A model generated the notes under the pieces. It was given only the letters and a program-made list of their open reading frames with translations. It was not told the origin of the DNA and searched no databases. Below are positions 1 to 9,916 of a stretch of 38,136 nucleotides of DNA, in pieces. This DNA is from Coleofasciculus sp. LEGE 07092 (GTDB taxonomy: Bacteria; Cyanobacteriota; Cyanobacteriia; Cyanobacteriales; Coleofasciculaceae). Every line of letters begins with the position of its first letter. Position 1 is the first letter of the stretch. The DNA lies in contig NZ_JADEWY010000059.1 in the NCBI RefSeq assembly GCF_015207375.1, positions 1 through 38,136 of the forward strand. The letters run 5' to 3'. The translations under genes and the position numbers were made by a program.

Positions 1-114
1 AGCCTTCACAATAGGAGTCCACAAACTTCACTGTGGGTTGAGGCTCTCTCGGCGCTATCATAGGCGGGACTTGGGTTTCAACGCTTTTTCTTGATTATAC
101 TCTTCCCAGAGTGA

Positions 115-669
115 CAAAAGAGCGATAGTGCCTTAGCGGTTAATGCCGACAACGGACAACCAATGGGATTACTCTGGGAAAAACTCTGGCATCGAGACCA
201 TGAACAAGAAGATGAGATTCTCAGCGACAAACAGAAGAAAAAACGTAAAGCGGCAGCGAGAAAACGCCCGATTGAAGAAAAAGAATCTTATAAATGGATA
301 GAAGTCATTCAGGAAGTTGAGCAATTATTAAAATCCGCCGCCCCGGAGAGACTCGCCAAAATTATTCATGTATTTGACCGAGAAGGAGACATGGCGGAAG
401 TCTTTGATGAAGTCAGTAAAATCTCAAATACAGGAGTAGTAGTAAGGGCAGCACATAATCGGATAATTGCAGAAGAAAACAGTCATTTAAGGGAGTGGCT
501 ACTCTCCAAACCCATCAATATGGAAGTCGCCGTGGAATTACCCAAAACCCAGAAACGACAAGAACGCATTGCGTCACTAGCCATCAGATATACACCGGTA
601 AAGCTGCGTAATCCCGCTCGAATTCAAGGGCAAGAATATATTGAAGTCTATGGAGTTTATGCCGTTTGA
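115..669 (+). pseudogene. IS4/Tn5-type transposase, internal fragment
   Basis: This is the remnant of a DDE transposase of the IS4 superfamily (Tn5/IS50-like), which would cut and paste its insertion sequence. The frame is open from about 115; an ATG at 163 gives 168 aa. The stretch HVFDREGDMAEVFDE matches the family block around the second catalytic Asp (DREAD in Tn5), followed by VVVRAAHNRII, the family's strand with RxxH. Upstream, SALAVNADNGQPMGLLWEKLW fits the segment just before it. The N-terminal DNA-binding part and first Asp are lost: a stop lies at 112-114 and no clear N-terminus is visible in 1-111. The protein stops after YIEVYGVYAV, where the family continues to the last catalytic Glu, so both ends are missing. 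It cannot be active. Confidence 0.75.
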
Positions 670-807
670 GAACTTAAGTCGATTTCCCTCAATTTGTGCT
701 ATTTCACCAAAGGCTTTATTAGAGAGTTCGGCGCGGGTTAGTACACAACAACCAAAAGCAAGCGAACCTGCCTGACCTTTGGGATAAACCTGAAAGTCTA
801 CCCAATT

Positions 808-3800
808 CTATGACGTGACTGAATAGTGACAGACCAGGATAATGTCTTCGATCGCATCCTGAATCGATGTCATGTCATTCTTTCTAACCTTAATTGACCG
901 AGAACCAAAACCTTCTGAACTCGGCATTTCTCCATGCAGCAGATTGCCAAATGTCGAGTCACGCTCAAGGGTAACTTTGTCTGTTGGGTCATTTTGGGGC
1001 GTAATTTCGTTTTGATTGTTTAGTTCGTCCTGATCTGCCGAAGGTTTAGTCACAAACAGCTCAATGGATTGGGGAGGATTGATTGTTGTATCTTTTAGCT
1101 TCAGGAAAAGCTGTATGCTATTGAACTGAATTGACTTACCCCGGAGTTGGAATGGGAATCGCTCTTGCGTCAGGTCAAGTCTCATGCTCTGGGCTGTTGC
1201 TTCGTCACTGGGGTGCAGGAATCGATACCATTGGGTGGGGAACTCGTGCTTGGCACTGAACATCCGCCACAGCCCTTCTGTCTGCTGTAAGCCCTTCAAC
1301 GCATCTTTGGCTTTGTCTCCCAACAACTTTCCACCTTCACGGGCAGTGTAGTTGAGCTTGATAATGACATCTGAGATGGTGTCGAAGTCAAAGGCATTGC
1401 AGTCTTTGGGCATATCGAGCCGCCATCTGGAGATGACGCCTGCACCTTCAAAAGGCAGATAGCGTTCGTCGCGGAAGTTTAGCTCAAACATACCGCTATC
1501 ATTCTGGGCAGTACTGGTGGTAATGGACTGAATTGCACCGAAGTTAGCGACGAAGCGATCGTCATCTTCTCCTTCTACATAGGGGTCTACTGGGGTACTT
1601 TTGATCCGAGTCTTGTTACTCAGCAACGTGAGCGTACAGTTGATGCTGGTGTAAGGTCCTGTAACGCAGGGGATGGTGATACTGACGTTCTTAATCCGGC
1701 GCATGTAGTGACCGGGATAATCCATATCGAAGAGTGCCTCAGGCAGCTCTACCTCGCATACACCCATCTCTTTGAGAGAGATTAGCGCCAGTGGGTTGTG
1801 CAGCACTAGGGAAATTTGCTTAGTAATCTCATATTCGCGTTTGTTCTGGTCGAGGTACGCCACCTCCATGCGCTTGAGGTCGTAGTGTAGTTTGTCACCA
1901 GCCAGGAGACCTTTTTTCAGGCTATCCCAGTAGCCAGGTTGGATGAATTTGGAATTGGTAATACCCAGTTCAAACTGATACGCTTTTTCTGTTCGCTTGG
2001 CAACGTCGAAGGCGAGTTGATAGCTCTGGAAGTACAGGGTTGAGATTTGGGACACCATCCAGTTGTAAAGCTCTTGATTGGTGAACTTTTCCCGCATGTA
2101 GGTATCGACTTCCTTGGCGTTTTCTACTTGCAGGTCGTGATTTTTCAAATCTCGCTCTGTGATCGCTAAACGGATTGCGGCAGCTATAATCTGTTTATCA
2201 ATTTGGTTTAATTCCTTAGCTGCCAAATCCTCCTGTAGTTTCCAATCGTCTTGTCTTCTGTCATACCCTCCCTTAATAGAGGCTATAGTCGCTTGATAGC
2301 TTATTAGGGAAGCCACCGAACTCATAAACCGACTATGCGCTTGTAGAGATTGTCCAACATTTGAACCGCCAAACCTCACCTTTACTACTGGGCTGCTAAT
2401 GCCCGAAGTGCCTATATCAAATTCAGGAATTGAGAAAGCTGTGGAGGCGGCAAGTTCAAATCCTTGTCCAATCGTTTGCAAAACATGCGCTGTTTCTAAT
2501 TTTGCCAGATGAAGTTTTTCATTGGCATTTGTGTACTCTCGACTGGCGTAGTACTGGTGTCGGGTTTCAGTGACTACGCGGGATTGAATCAAGCCCTCTA
2601 GTGTTGCCTTTGCTTCCTCAATCTGCTGTTCCTTAATCTGACGAACAGCATCTAACAGCTTGATTTCATGACCGGAGCGCAGTAAGGATAGCTCCTCGGC
2701 GTCCTTTTTCTCAAGTGCTGAAAGCAATGCTGCCCCTAGCGCCTTCACGTCAGCACACAGTTCAACTGCTTTTTGCAGCACGACCTGGAAGCGATAATGG
2801 GGTAGTGGCGCGTTGAGGTCATTGAGAGCGCTGCCGATATCTATTCCTGCCGCAGCAGCCTTGACTAGAAGAGCTGGATCGATCGGTGGCTCGAAGAGCG
2901 GTAGTTCGCGAACTACGCCTTCGATGTTCATGCAATTGCGGATTTTGAACAGCCGATCAGCTACAGTATCCCAGTAACTGAGCAATTTATCATTCTTGGG
3001 AATGCAAAAGTAAAGGATTGTCCCCAGAGGATGTGGAGGTTCAGGCTTAGGAGGAGCAGCTTTATTATCCCCTGCCTGGGCAAAATCATTGATTCCCAGT
3101 GTTTTTTTCTTTGAAGGACTCGTCTTATCTTGCACTGGTGGCAATGTGTTTTCCACTTCGATAAGAGCATTGGAAAAATCATCTAGGCGATCGCGCAAAC
3201 TATTGTAGGTTTCAGGTTCGCGTTTTTGGGCTTGGATGCTTTGTGGACGTGGCCCCAATATCTCAGCAGCTAAGATATAAAGCTGGGCGGCTTCGTTGAT
3301 AGACTCAATCGTATCGCGGCGAAAGAGTTGGTCTCCCCAAGCGATTAGGTTATCGAGGTATTTCATGACCACAGCTTTTTGATAAGCTGTAATCCGCATT
3401 CGCGCAATTAAGTGCGGGTTAAAGGGATTATTATTCCACGCATCTATCTGATCGACTAACGAGCGCTTTTCTTTAGAATTGTCTTCATCTTCACTTAGCA
3501 GTTTCAGCAGTTTATCAATTCTCTTGGTGGCATCTTCATTGTCAACAAAGGGTTTAATTTTCCAAAAACGCTTTGTTCCAGAAACATCAGTACTGCGATT
3601 CGTAGGATCGAAGATATAGTGGAACCACCTGTGGGCTTCTTCAAACCGTTGATTCTGGCTCAAATGGTTAGCAATGAGGAAGGGTGCATGGAAGAAAAAC
3701 TCCCAGTTGTAGAGTGAATAAGCTCCATCTAAGAAATCAAAGTCTTGTACGGGACGAGGAGACTTCACCGCAGATGTTGGGGCATACTCATCAAAAAATG

Positions 3801-6800
3801 GCGTGGAAAATTCTTGGCGATATAGCTCTTTAGTCTTTATAGGGTTGAGGGTGTAATCTAGCCCGTATAAATTGAGATGCCTGATGATCCGCCCCACAAA
3901 TGGGTGATAGAACATCTCAAACAAGTACTTCTTCCCGGAAAGGGAGCTCCTAGCTATGTGAAGCTGACCATTTCTTGGAGGGTTCTGTAGTGAAAGCGCA
4001 AGTGCTGCATTTGCGTTTGAACCGACATTTGTTAATGGTGCTGCCGTTGTTGTTATTGCATTGCTATTAGTGATGGTAGGCTCTTCTACATTCTTCCTAG
4101 TGAAATTGAGAAGTATGCCACTCCCTACTGACTCTGGCAATGCGGTATTGAACCTTGTTCGGTCTAGCTGACGTTCGTGAGGTGTGACGAAGAACGTCCG
4201 GGTGTCATCCTCATAGAAGAAAGGGGCTTGAGTCATGAAATCCCGGAACTGAGAGGGGAAAGTAATTGTGAAAATTCCTGGGGTTTTCTTAAGCGTTGGG
4301 ATATCCGTCCCTGAGGCTAATGCAAATCCGTTGGTGTCTACCTGACCTGAAATTAGTACAAGTTGTCGATCAGGAGATGCTTGAGTTTTTTGATTCTCAA
4401 ACAACTTCATGTATTCAAAATAGCTGTAACGTGAAGTAACTATTTCTGGAAATTTAAAATTTCCAGAAATAGTTTTTGCTTGGATAGTTCCGTCACCAAC
4501 TGAGAGTAAAAATTCTCCAATGATCAAAGTAAACACGTTTAAACTAACAGCGTTTATGTTAGTCACTGTGGTAAGGCAAACAGTAATTGCGAGGCTTCCT
4601 TTGATAATTCTTGAGGTAAAGCGATAAAATCTCTTTTGAGGTTCATACGTTTTAACAAATTTATTATTTACAGAAATTTTCTTCGCAGACCATTTCCCGT
4701 TCTTGTACTCACTCCAAGCCAATTGGATTTCCCAATATTTACTCGGTTTACTTCCTTCCTTTTCTAGCTTCGTTGGCTCGTTGGCTTTCTCAGTAAAGAT
4801 GGGCCAGAAAAGGTATAATCGCTGATTCCACACCACTGGAATCAGATGTTCCCCTTCGATGTCCAAATCAACCCGCTCCCAAGCTGTCCAAAAGGCGGAA
4901 TTTTCCCAGCGGCGATAGTAATAGATGTGAGGGATGCCGCGCGTGCGACCAAATACGTGGAGGATTTCTTCCTGGTAGTACATACCGCTGATTTCCAGGC
5001 GGGCTACCTCGTCAAGTTTCTCTAGATAACCCCGGAAAGCCTCTTCCACCGTCTCTAATGTCACTTCGTTTTGCAACAGTTCGCTTTCTAGGTCTTTGAA
5101 AAATGGGGATTTGTTATCCCGTAGTTCTGGCTCAATCCAATTTTCCGGGTAGAGGAAGACTTTACGGTTAGCTTCCCAGACGCGATACCACTTCTTCCAA
5201 GAAGTCCACTTGTCAGCGTCGTCTGTCGTCATCGTCACGTCTGGCTCTAAGTTCATCAGGCAGCGCTGGATAAACAGTTGCACTGAACTGATTGCCTGCT
5301 TGATGCGCGATGTCAGCATACAGGGAGCCATTTCGACATCGATTAGATAGTGGGCAAAAAGGTCGTTGGTATCTTTGAACTTGGCATTTGTCTGGGCATT
5401 CCCGCCCACCAGGTAAGAGACAAGTGCATTCCGTTGCTGTAGGCGTAATTTATCCCGCAGCGACGAAGCTACTTTGAGCCACTGGTCAAAGCCGTATTTC
5501 GCTTGGACAGCTAGGCGAATGCTGCGGGCTGCCTTGGCGGTAAGATCGGGGGTAAGCCACTTAAAAATTTCTTGGGCTGACACACCAAGCCGTTTGCTCA
5601 TCTCCAAGCAAGCCTGAAATCGCGTCAGAGCTTCTCCATTTCGGTAATCTTCTGGGAAAGAGAGACTGATTAACCCGACGTTTTGTGTAGGTTCGTTGGG
5701 AAAATCATCAGGATGTTTAGCCAAAAGCCTCAGGTCTGATTCACTCCAGCCAGTCAGTTCGCTCAATACCTGAGCAAACGTTTGTCTGTTCTCTGCATTG
5801 AGCAATTTGAGCAAAGATGGGTTATCTAGTCGCAGGGCATCCCGCATCTTAATCAAACGCAGTAACTTTTTCAATTGCGAGAAAGACACCAAAGACACAC
5901 CAGTATTCTCGAAAGACAGGGCATTCAAATTGATCAATAGCTCTGACCCGGACTCGAAAAGCCAGGGTAGCATTACAGGAGTGATGGCAAGTTTGTTGAG
6001 AATCAGAGCGATTTTCCACAAAAGTGTGAAAGTTTTGACGGCTTCTTCAAAAGCTTTGACGGCTTCTGCGGTTAACGTGTCGTCGATAAAATCCTGGTTG
6101 AGAAAAAACGCGATCGCTTTTTGGTTGGGTACGATGGGAACTATCACCAACTGCGTCAGTAAGAGTTCAGTCGCACGAACTTCCAGGTTCAACGCCTCAG
6201 CCAATGCCCGGATGATGAAATTCTGGCTTAAGTAACGGCGTAGGTAATTTAGGAGAGGTTGCAGGACACTACTAAAGCGTTGTTCTGGTTCGGTGGGCGC
6301 GTTGTTACCGATGAGCTGAACCATAGCCTGGGCAACTTCAGGGAAAGCACCAAACTGCTCGTTTATAAAAGCTTCCGCATCATTTGGCAACGGCTGATTC
6401 CCCTGAATCAACTTCATCGCTTTTTGCAGCGTCATCGCTTTTTCGGCTTCTTCACCTTCGAGGGGGAGCTTTGCTAAATTTGCTCTCGTTAATTCACCCG
6501 TTGGGTCGGGTGTCAAGGTGGTTTCAGCCGAGATTGTCTTGAGTCCATCTTGCAGCGCATTTAGAATCAAGGTAATACTATCTGTTTTTGGTGCAACTCC
6601 AACGGCTGGTGTCTCAATATGCCACAACAAATAGGTCAATTCTGACAGGCTGAAAGCCGACTCCCGGACGAACCTCACTTCCTCCACAAATCGCATTGTT
6701 TCTTGAGGGGACTGGAATGGAATACCTCCAATTAGATACCAGAACGTCAAGTATTCACGGATAGAGAGATGGAGGGATTTTGCCAGTGAGACAACACGGT

Positions 6801-9800
6801 ATAAACCAGAGATATTGGCTAAATTTAATTGATTGGTTATTGTTGGGCTTAAAGAATAAAAGTCTTCATTGCTGATGCCCAAAGCAGCAGCAATTGGGGC
6901 GATGTACTCGGTGATATTATTTGGGGTTGCTTTGAGTTCCGTGCTCAACTCATTCAGCTCAAAAGGTTCCATATCCTCTGGAGTGGTGAAGAAGGCTTTG
7001 TTGAGAAACACTTCAGCATAGGGCGACTTGTTGATTACTTCGTCGTCAAGTTTGTAGGTGCGAGTATCGAGTTTAGTTCCCCACCAGCTCAACAAGTGGG
7101 ACAACGGCACTTTTAAATCGCTCTGTAACTGCTTAATATGGAACAGTTGCACCAGAAAGTTGGGGTTCAAATTCTCTCCATTCAGGGCTTTAATTGCCCT
7201 GTCCAAATCGGGTATGCTCCAACCCAATTTCCGCTGTAGGCGAACAAAGCGTACTATTTTAAGTGCTGTCTCTTGGCTGAGATTAATAATAGATGCCTTA
7301 TCAAGATCGCATTCTTGACCGCTAAATTCAATCCGGATAACTCCTTCTGGAAACTGTACTGTGCGTGGATTGATGAACGATGTAAGTAGCAATTCACGTA
7401 GTTCTTGATAGCTAAGTCCCGATTTTTCCAAGAATTTTGGTGCGTGTTTCAAGGCTTGAACCCAGTTTGAGGCTTCACCCACATCTTCGTTAGACATTCC
7501 CCACAAATTTTGTGGCTCGTTATCGAAATCAGGGTCAGCGCCAATGATGATATTCCACTCCAGTTCGGTTAGCCCTAGCGCTACCATAGCAATGTCATAA
7601 ATTGACGGTCTCAATACTTCGCTATCTCCTCGATAAAATCTTTTCATTAAATCGGAGCGCTTTATCCCCAAATGCTCCAAATACACTCGCGCCTCTTCAT
7701 TCCACAGATGGAAAGGCAAATTCCAGGGATACTTTTGCTGTTTGAGTATTTGGTAAGCGTTGATGTTTAGGTGTTCCGGCATGGCGCGTAACTCTTCTGC
7801 CGTGCCTTCTGTTTGATAGACTTTGTTGGTAGGCTCTATGGCGTTTTCGAGAATTTCATTTACTAGGTCTATGTAGGGTAGTGGAGTGTTGGTGTTCTGG
7901 CAGGAAAGCTTAATATTGCCAATGTCACCTCTGCGTTTGGTAAATAGCTCATTCAGTGCGGTTTTCCCTCCTTTAACAGATACGCCTGCCAAAAATTGCA
8001 AGCTATCAACAAGGTAGGCAGCAGGGCTGTAAATAGAGCAGCAGTGTTCGCAGGCACAGAAATCTGCGGAGCCAAACAAGGTCTTCCAGTTAGGAAGTTT
8101 CTGAGAAGGTTGATAGGCTATCGAGTCAATTACATTGAGAGAAATATTGTTCATCGCTGCACTGTAATCAGCGAAGAGCGCTAGTGCCGTTGCAGCAGTT
8201 TGGCTGGCGTTGTGGTAGAGAGTTAGTGCTGCTTCTGTTCCTCCAATCTGCTCGGCGTAGTTCCTGACGAAGGCACTCCGCCCCATCTCCCGGATGGCTT
8301 TGGCAGAAGTAATACCGCTTCGTCTCAAGGCTCGCACAGCAGGGTAGCGGTTAACTTCGGGGGCGATACGGAATAACCGTTCAGTCGTTTTCAGTTCTTT
8401 TCTCACACCCTGTTCATCTTCGATGCCTCTCAGAGCCTCAGGATGAGCCGCCAAATAGCGTTCAACTGGAGTTGATAACTCAAAATCTTGGTTGTTTGCA
8501 AAGAAGCGGTTTAAATCTGCTCGGTTGGCAAAAGGGCTATCGTTGTCTTTTGCTAAGCGACTGGCAAACACGGCTGTTGGCAAGGTGGTTTCCATCATTC
8601 CGACCATTGCCTTGGCATAGTTCTCAGCCTTTTCTGTCTGATTCTCGCCGGAAATGTCTGGCGATGTGCCAATTTGTTGGTTATTGATTAACTCTAGCCA
8701 ATCGGCAACATCAAACCGCGCTAAGTCTCGCAGATTGTTAACCTCTGGTTTGGCTTTTAATGCTCCTACTAAGGGCAGGTAATTGTTCGTCAAAATGCCC
8801 AATTGTAGGGTGAATTGCAATTGTTCTACCGCACCGTTTTGATTGAATTCAGAGTCTTCCCGTAACCTTGACCAGAACTCCTCAACTGAGCCAGTGTGAG
8901 CTACGTAGCGAGTCAGAAATGCTACCCGTTTTTCCTGGTTCAAACCTGCAACTTCCAACAAAGCACCCAAGGAAAACTTGCCAGGAATTTCTGATTCTGA
9001 TAAAGCGTATTCGACGCTGAATTCCTGGAGTCGTGCGAGAATGTTATCTAGAGACTCGCGCAGCGTTGCGGGAATGATGTTTTTATCTAAGGCATCTTCT
9101 AGAGAACGGCGCAGTACCTCTCTATCCTGGGAAAGCAAGTCGGGGAGAGTGGTGGGAAGCCCTTGGCGGAAGAATCCGTAAAACGCTGCTTCTGGTATGC
9201 CAGTTTCTGTTGCCAGCAGTGCGTCCAGAACATAAAAAGTAACCTGTTCCGGGTTTAGCTCATACTTGCAGGTCAGGAAATTGATATCTTCTTCAGTGAG
9301 TGCGGTGGCGCTAATTCCTTCTGCCCGGAGAATGGGAATGAGTTGGTTGCTTAGTTGCGTGTACTCTGATGGCCCTCTGTAGGAACCACCGACAACAAGC
9401 TGCACAGTTTCTACGGGTTTTGCCTTGCAAATGGTTGGAGAGGCAACCAGCACGTTCCCGCTTGAGTCAACAGCGCGGACAATCAGGCTGATACTACCTT
9501 GTTCGGGGCGAGGATACTCAATCTTATAGCGCCCCGCCTCATCTGGTGTTGTCATGCCCAACTGGGTTTCGCGGCGCAACCCCTTCTCGATGGCTTGTAC
9601 CTGTACGCCAACAACTGGAGTGCCGTCTACCTGAACAACTTCTCCCTGAACAATGAATGACTTAGGTTGCAGTGCATCTACCGCTGCGTTGATGAGTCTG
9701 GCGGTTGCTTCATCTACGACACCCGTCGCTTCGATGCTTTGCTGTCTCTGGAATTCTTGTATAGCTAGGAAAGTGCTGTTACCAAATAAACTTTCTCTGT

Positions 9801-9897
9801 CTTCAATGGTGAAGCCGAGTTGGCGGAGTTCCTCTTGAAGGAGAGTGACATCTTCACCTGTCATTCTTAGGGATAAATTTCGTCCTTGAAGTTCCAT
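808..9897 (-). CDS. TcA-like Tc toxin pore subunit with N-terminal peptidoglycan-binding-like domain
   Basis: This is the A component of a Tc toxin: in the family it forms the pentameric prepore that binds the target cell, inserts a channel and docks the TcB-TcC cocoon. At 3029 aa it is longer than classic TcdA (about 2500). Domains by eye: peptidoglycan-binding-like repeat (about 1-75), an Ig/carboxypeptidase-regulatory-like domain starting FIVQGEVVQVDG (about 78-170), the TcA/VRP1 block with CACEHCCSIYSPAAYLVDSL (about 613-632), a neuraminidase-like block with KKWYRVWEANRKVFLYPENW near 1565, a long helical channel/coiled-coil region (about 2380-2650) and a TcB-binding beta domain from about 2700. 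A strong AAAGGAGG precedes the ATG. It begins 19 nt after the 230-aa gene whose N-terminus it resembles, so the two are probably co-transcribed. No signal peptide is visible, as is usual for Tc proteins. An 18-bp-arm perfect palindrome lies inside the gene at 4438-4474. Confidence 0.9.
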   Translation of the reverse strand: MELQGRNLSLRMTGEDVTLLQEELRQLGFTIEDRESLFGNSTFLAIQEFQRQQSIEATGVVDEATARLINAAVDALQPKSFIVQGEVVQVDGTPVVGVQVQAIEKGLRRETQLGMTTPDEAGRYKIEYPRPEQGSISLIVRAVDSSGNVLVASPTICKAKPVETVQLVVGGSYRGPSEYTQLSNQLIPILRAEGISATALTEEDINFLTCKYELNPEQVTFYVLDALLATETGIPEAAFYGFFRQGLPTTLPDLLSQDREVLRRSLEDALDKNIIPATLRESLDNILARLQEFSVEYALSESEIPGKFSLGALLEVAGLNQEKRVAFLTRYVAHTGSVEEFWSRLREDSEFNQNGAVEQLQFTLQLGILTNNYLPLVGALKAKPEVNNLRDLARFDVADWLELINNQQIGTSPDISGENQTEKAENYAKAMVGMMETTLPTAVFASRLAKDNDSPFANRADLNRFFANNQDFELSTPVERYLAAHPEALRGIEDEQGVRKELKTTERLFRIAPEVNRYPAVRALRRSGITSAKAIREMGRSAFVRNYAEQIGGTEAALTLYHNASQTAATALALFADYSAAMNNISLNVIDSIAYQPSQKLPNWKTLFGSADFCACEHCCSIYSPAAYLVDSLQFLAGVSVKGGKTALNELFTKRRGDIGNIKLSCQNTNTPLPYIDLVNEILENAIEPTNKVYQTEGTAEELRAMPEHLNINAYQILKQQKYPWNLPFHLWNEEARVYLEHLGIKRSDLMKRFYRGDSEVLRPSIYDIAMVALGLTELEWNIIIGADPDFDNEPQNLWGMSNEDVGEASNWVQALKHAPKFLEKSGLSYQELRELLLTSFINPRTVQFPEGVIRIEFSGQECDLDKASIINLSQETALKIVRFVRLQRKLGWSIPDLDRAIKALNGENLNPNFLVQLFHIKQLQSDLKVPLSHLLSWWGTKLDTRTYKLDDEVINKSPYAEVFLNKAFFTTPEDMEPFELNELSTELKATPNNITEYIAPIAAALGISNEDFYSLSPTITNQLNLANISGLYRVVSLAKSLHLSIREYLTFWYLIGGIPFQSPQETMRFVEEVRFVRESAFSLSELTYLLWHIETPAVGVAPKTDSITLILNALQDGLKTISAETTLTPDPTGELTRANLAKLPLEGEEAEKAMTLQKAMKLIQGNQPLPNDAEAFINEQFGAFPEVAQAMVQLIGNNAPTEPEQRFSSVLQPLLNYLRRYLSQNFIIRALAEALNLEVRATELLLTQLVIVPIVPNQKAIAFFLNQDFIDDTLTAEAVKAFEEAVKTFTLLWKIALILNKLAITPVMLPWLFESGSELLINLNALSFENTGVSLVSFSQLKKLLRLIKMRDALRLDNPSLLKLLNAENRQTFAQVLSELTGWSESDLRLLAKHPDDFPNEPTQNVGLISLSFPEDYRNGEALTRFQACLEMSKRLGVSAQEIFKWLTPDLTAKAARSIRLAVQAKYGFDQWLKVASSLRDKLRLQQRNALVSYLVGGNAQTNAKFKDTNDLFAHYLIDVEMAPCMLTSRIKQAISSVQLFIQRCLMNLEPDVTMTTDDADKWTSWKKWYRVWEANRKVFLYPENWIEPELRDNKSPFFKDLESELLQNEVTLETVEEAFRGYLEKLDEVARLEISGMYYQEEILHVFGRTRGIPHIYYYRRWENSAFWTAWERVDLDIEGEHLIPVVWNQRLYLFWPIFTEKANEPTKLEKEGSKPSKYWEIQLAWSEYKNGKWSAKKISVNNKFVKTYEPQKRFYRFTSRIIKGSLAITVCLTTVTNINAVSLNVFTLIIGEFLLSVGDGTIQAKTISGNFKFPEIVTSRYSYFEYMKLFENQKTQASPDRQLVLISGQVDTNGFALASGTDIPTLKKTPGIFTITFPSQFRDFMTQAPFFYEDDTRTFFVTPHERQLDRTRFNTALPESVGSGILLNFTRKNVEEPTITNSNAITTTAAPLTNVGSNANAALALSLQNPPRNGQLHIARSSLSGKKYLFEMFYHPFVGRIIRHLNLYGLDYTLNPIKTKELYRQEFSTPFFDEYAPTSAVKSPRPVQDFDFLDGAYSLYNWEFFFHAPFLIANHLSQNQRFEEAHRWFHYIFDPTNRSTDVSGTKRFWKIKPFVDNEDATKRIDKLLKLLSEDEDNSKEKRSLVDQIDAWNNNPFNPHLIARMRITAYQKAVVMKYLDNLIAWGDQLFRRDTIESINEAAQLYILAAEILGPRPQSIQAQKREPETYNSLRDRLDDFSNALIEVENTLPPVQDKTSPSKKKTLGINDFAQAGDNKAAPPKPEPPHPLGTILYFCIPKNDKLLSYWDTVADRLFKIRNCMNIEGVVRELPLFEPPIDPALLVKAAAAGIDIGSALNDLNAPLPHYRFQVVLQKAVELCADVKALGAALLSALEKKDAEELSLLRSGHEIKLLDAVRQIKEQQIEEAKATLEGLIQSRVVTETRHQYYASREYTNANEKLHLAKLETAHVLQTIGQGFELAASTAFSIPEFDIGTSGISSPVVKVRFGGSNVGQSLQAHSRFMSSVASLISYQATIASIKGGYDRRQDDWKLQEDLAAKELNQIDKQIIAAAIRLAITERDLKNHDLQVENAKEVDTYMREKFTNQELYNWMVSQISTLYFQSYQLAFDVAKRTEKAYQFELGITNSKFIQPGYWDSLKKGLLAGDKLHYDLKRMEVAYLDQNKREYEITKQISLVLHNPLALISLKEMGVCEVELPEALFDMDYPGHYMRRIKNVSITIPCVTGPYTSINCTLTLLSNKTRIKSTPVDPYVEGEDDDRFVANFGAIQSITTSTAQNDSGMFELNFRDERYLPFEGAGVISRWRLDMPKDCNAFDFDTISDVIIKLNYTAREGGKLLGDKAKDALKGLQQTEGLWRMFSAKHEFPTQWYRFLHPSDEATAQSMRLDLTQERFPFQLRGKSIQFNSIQLFLKLKDTTINPPQSIELFVTKPSADQDELNNQNEITPQNDPTDKVTLERDSTFGNLLHGEMPSSEGFGSRSIKVRKNDMTSIQDAIEDIILVCHYSVTS
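4438..4474. repeat. 37-bp perfect inverted repeat inside the TcA gene
   Basis: The arm AACTATTTCTGGAAATTT (4438-4455) is followed by one A and then its exact reverse complement (4457-4474). The codons read KTISGNFKFPEIVT without disturbing the frame. An 18-bp perfect arm is far beyond what is expected by chance in a coding region and would form a strong hairpin in the mRNA. Function unknown. Confidence 0.9.
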
Positions 9898-9916
9898 GAT
9901 TATCCTCCTTTATTAT

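Noticed and set aside
1..114. N-terminal part of the IS4-type transposase
   Set aside because: All frames are interrupted and no transposase motif could be aligned with confidence.
5798..6477. Two rightward frames of 145 and 72 aa inside the TcA gene
   Set aside because: They are antisense to a well-supported toxin gene, without ribosome sites or recognisable motifs.
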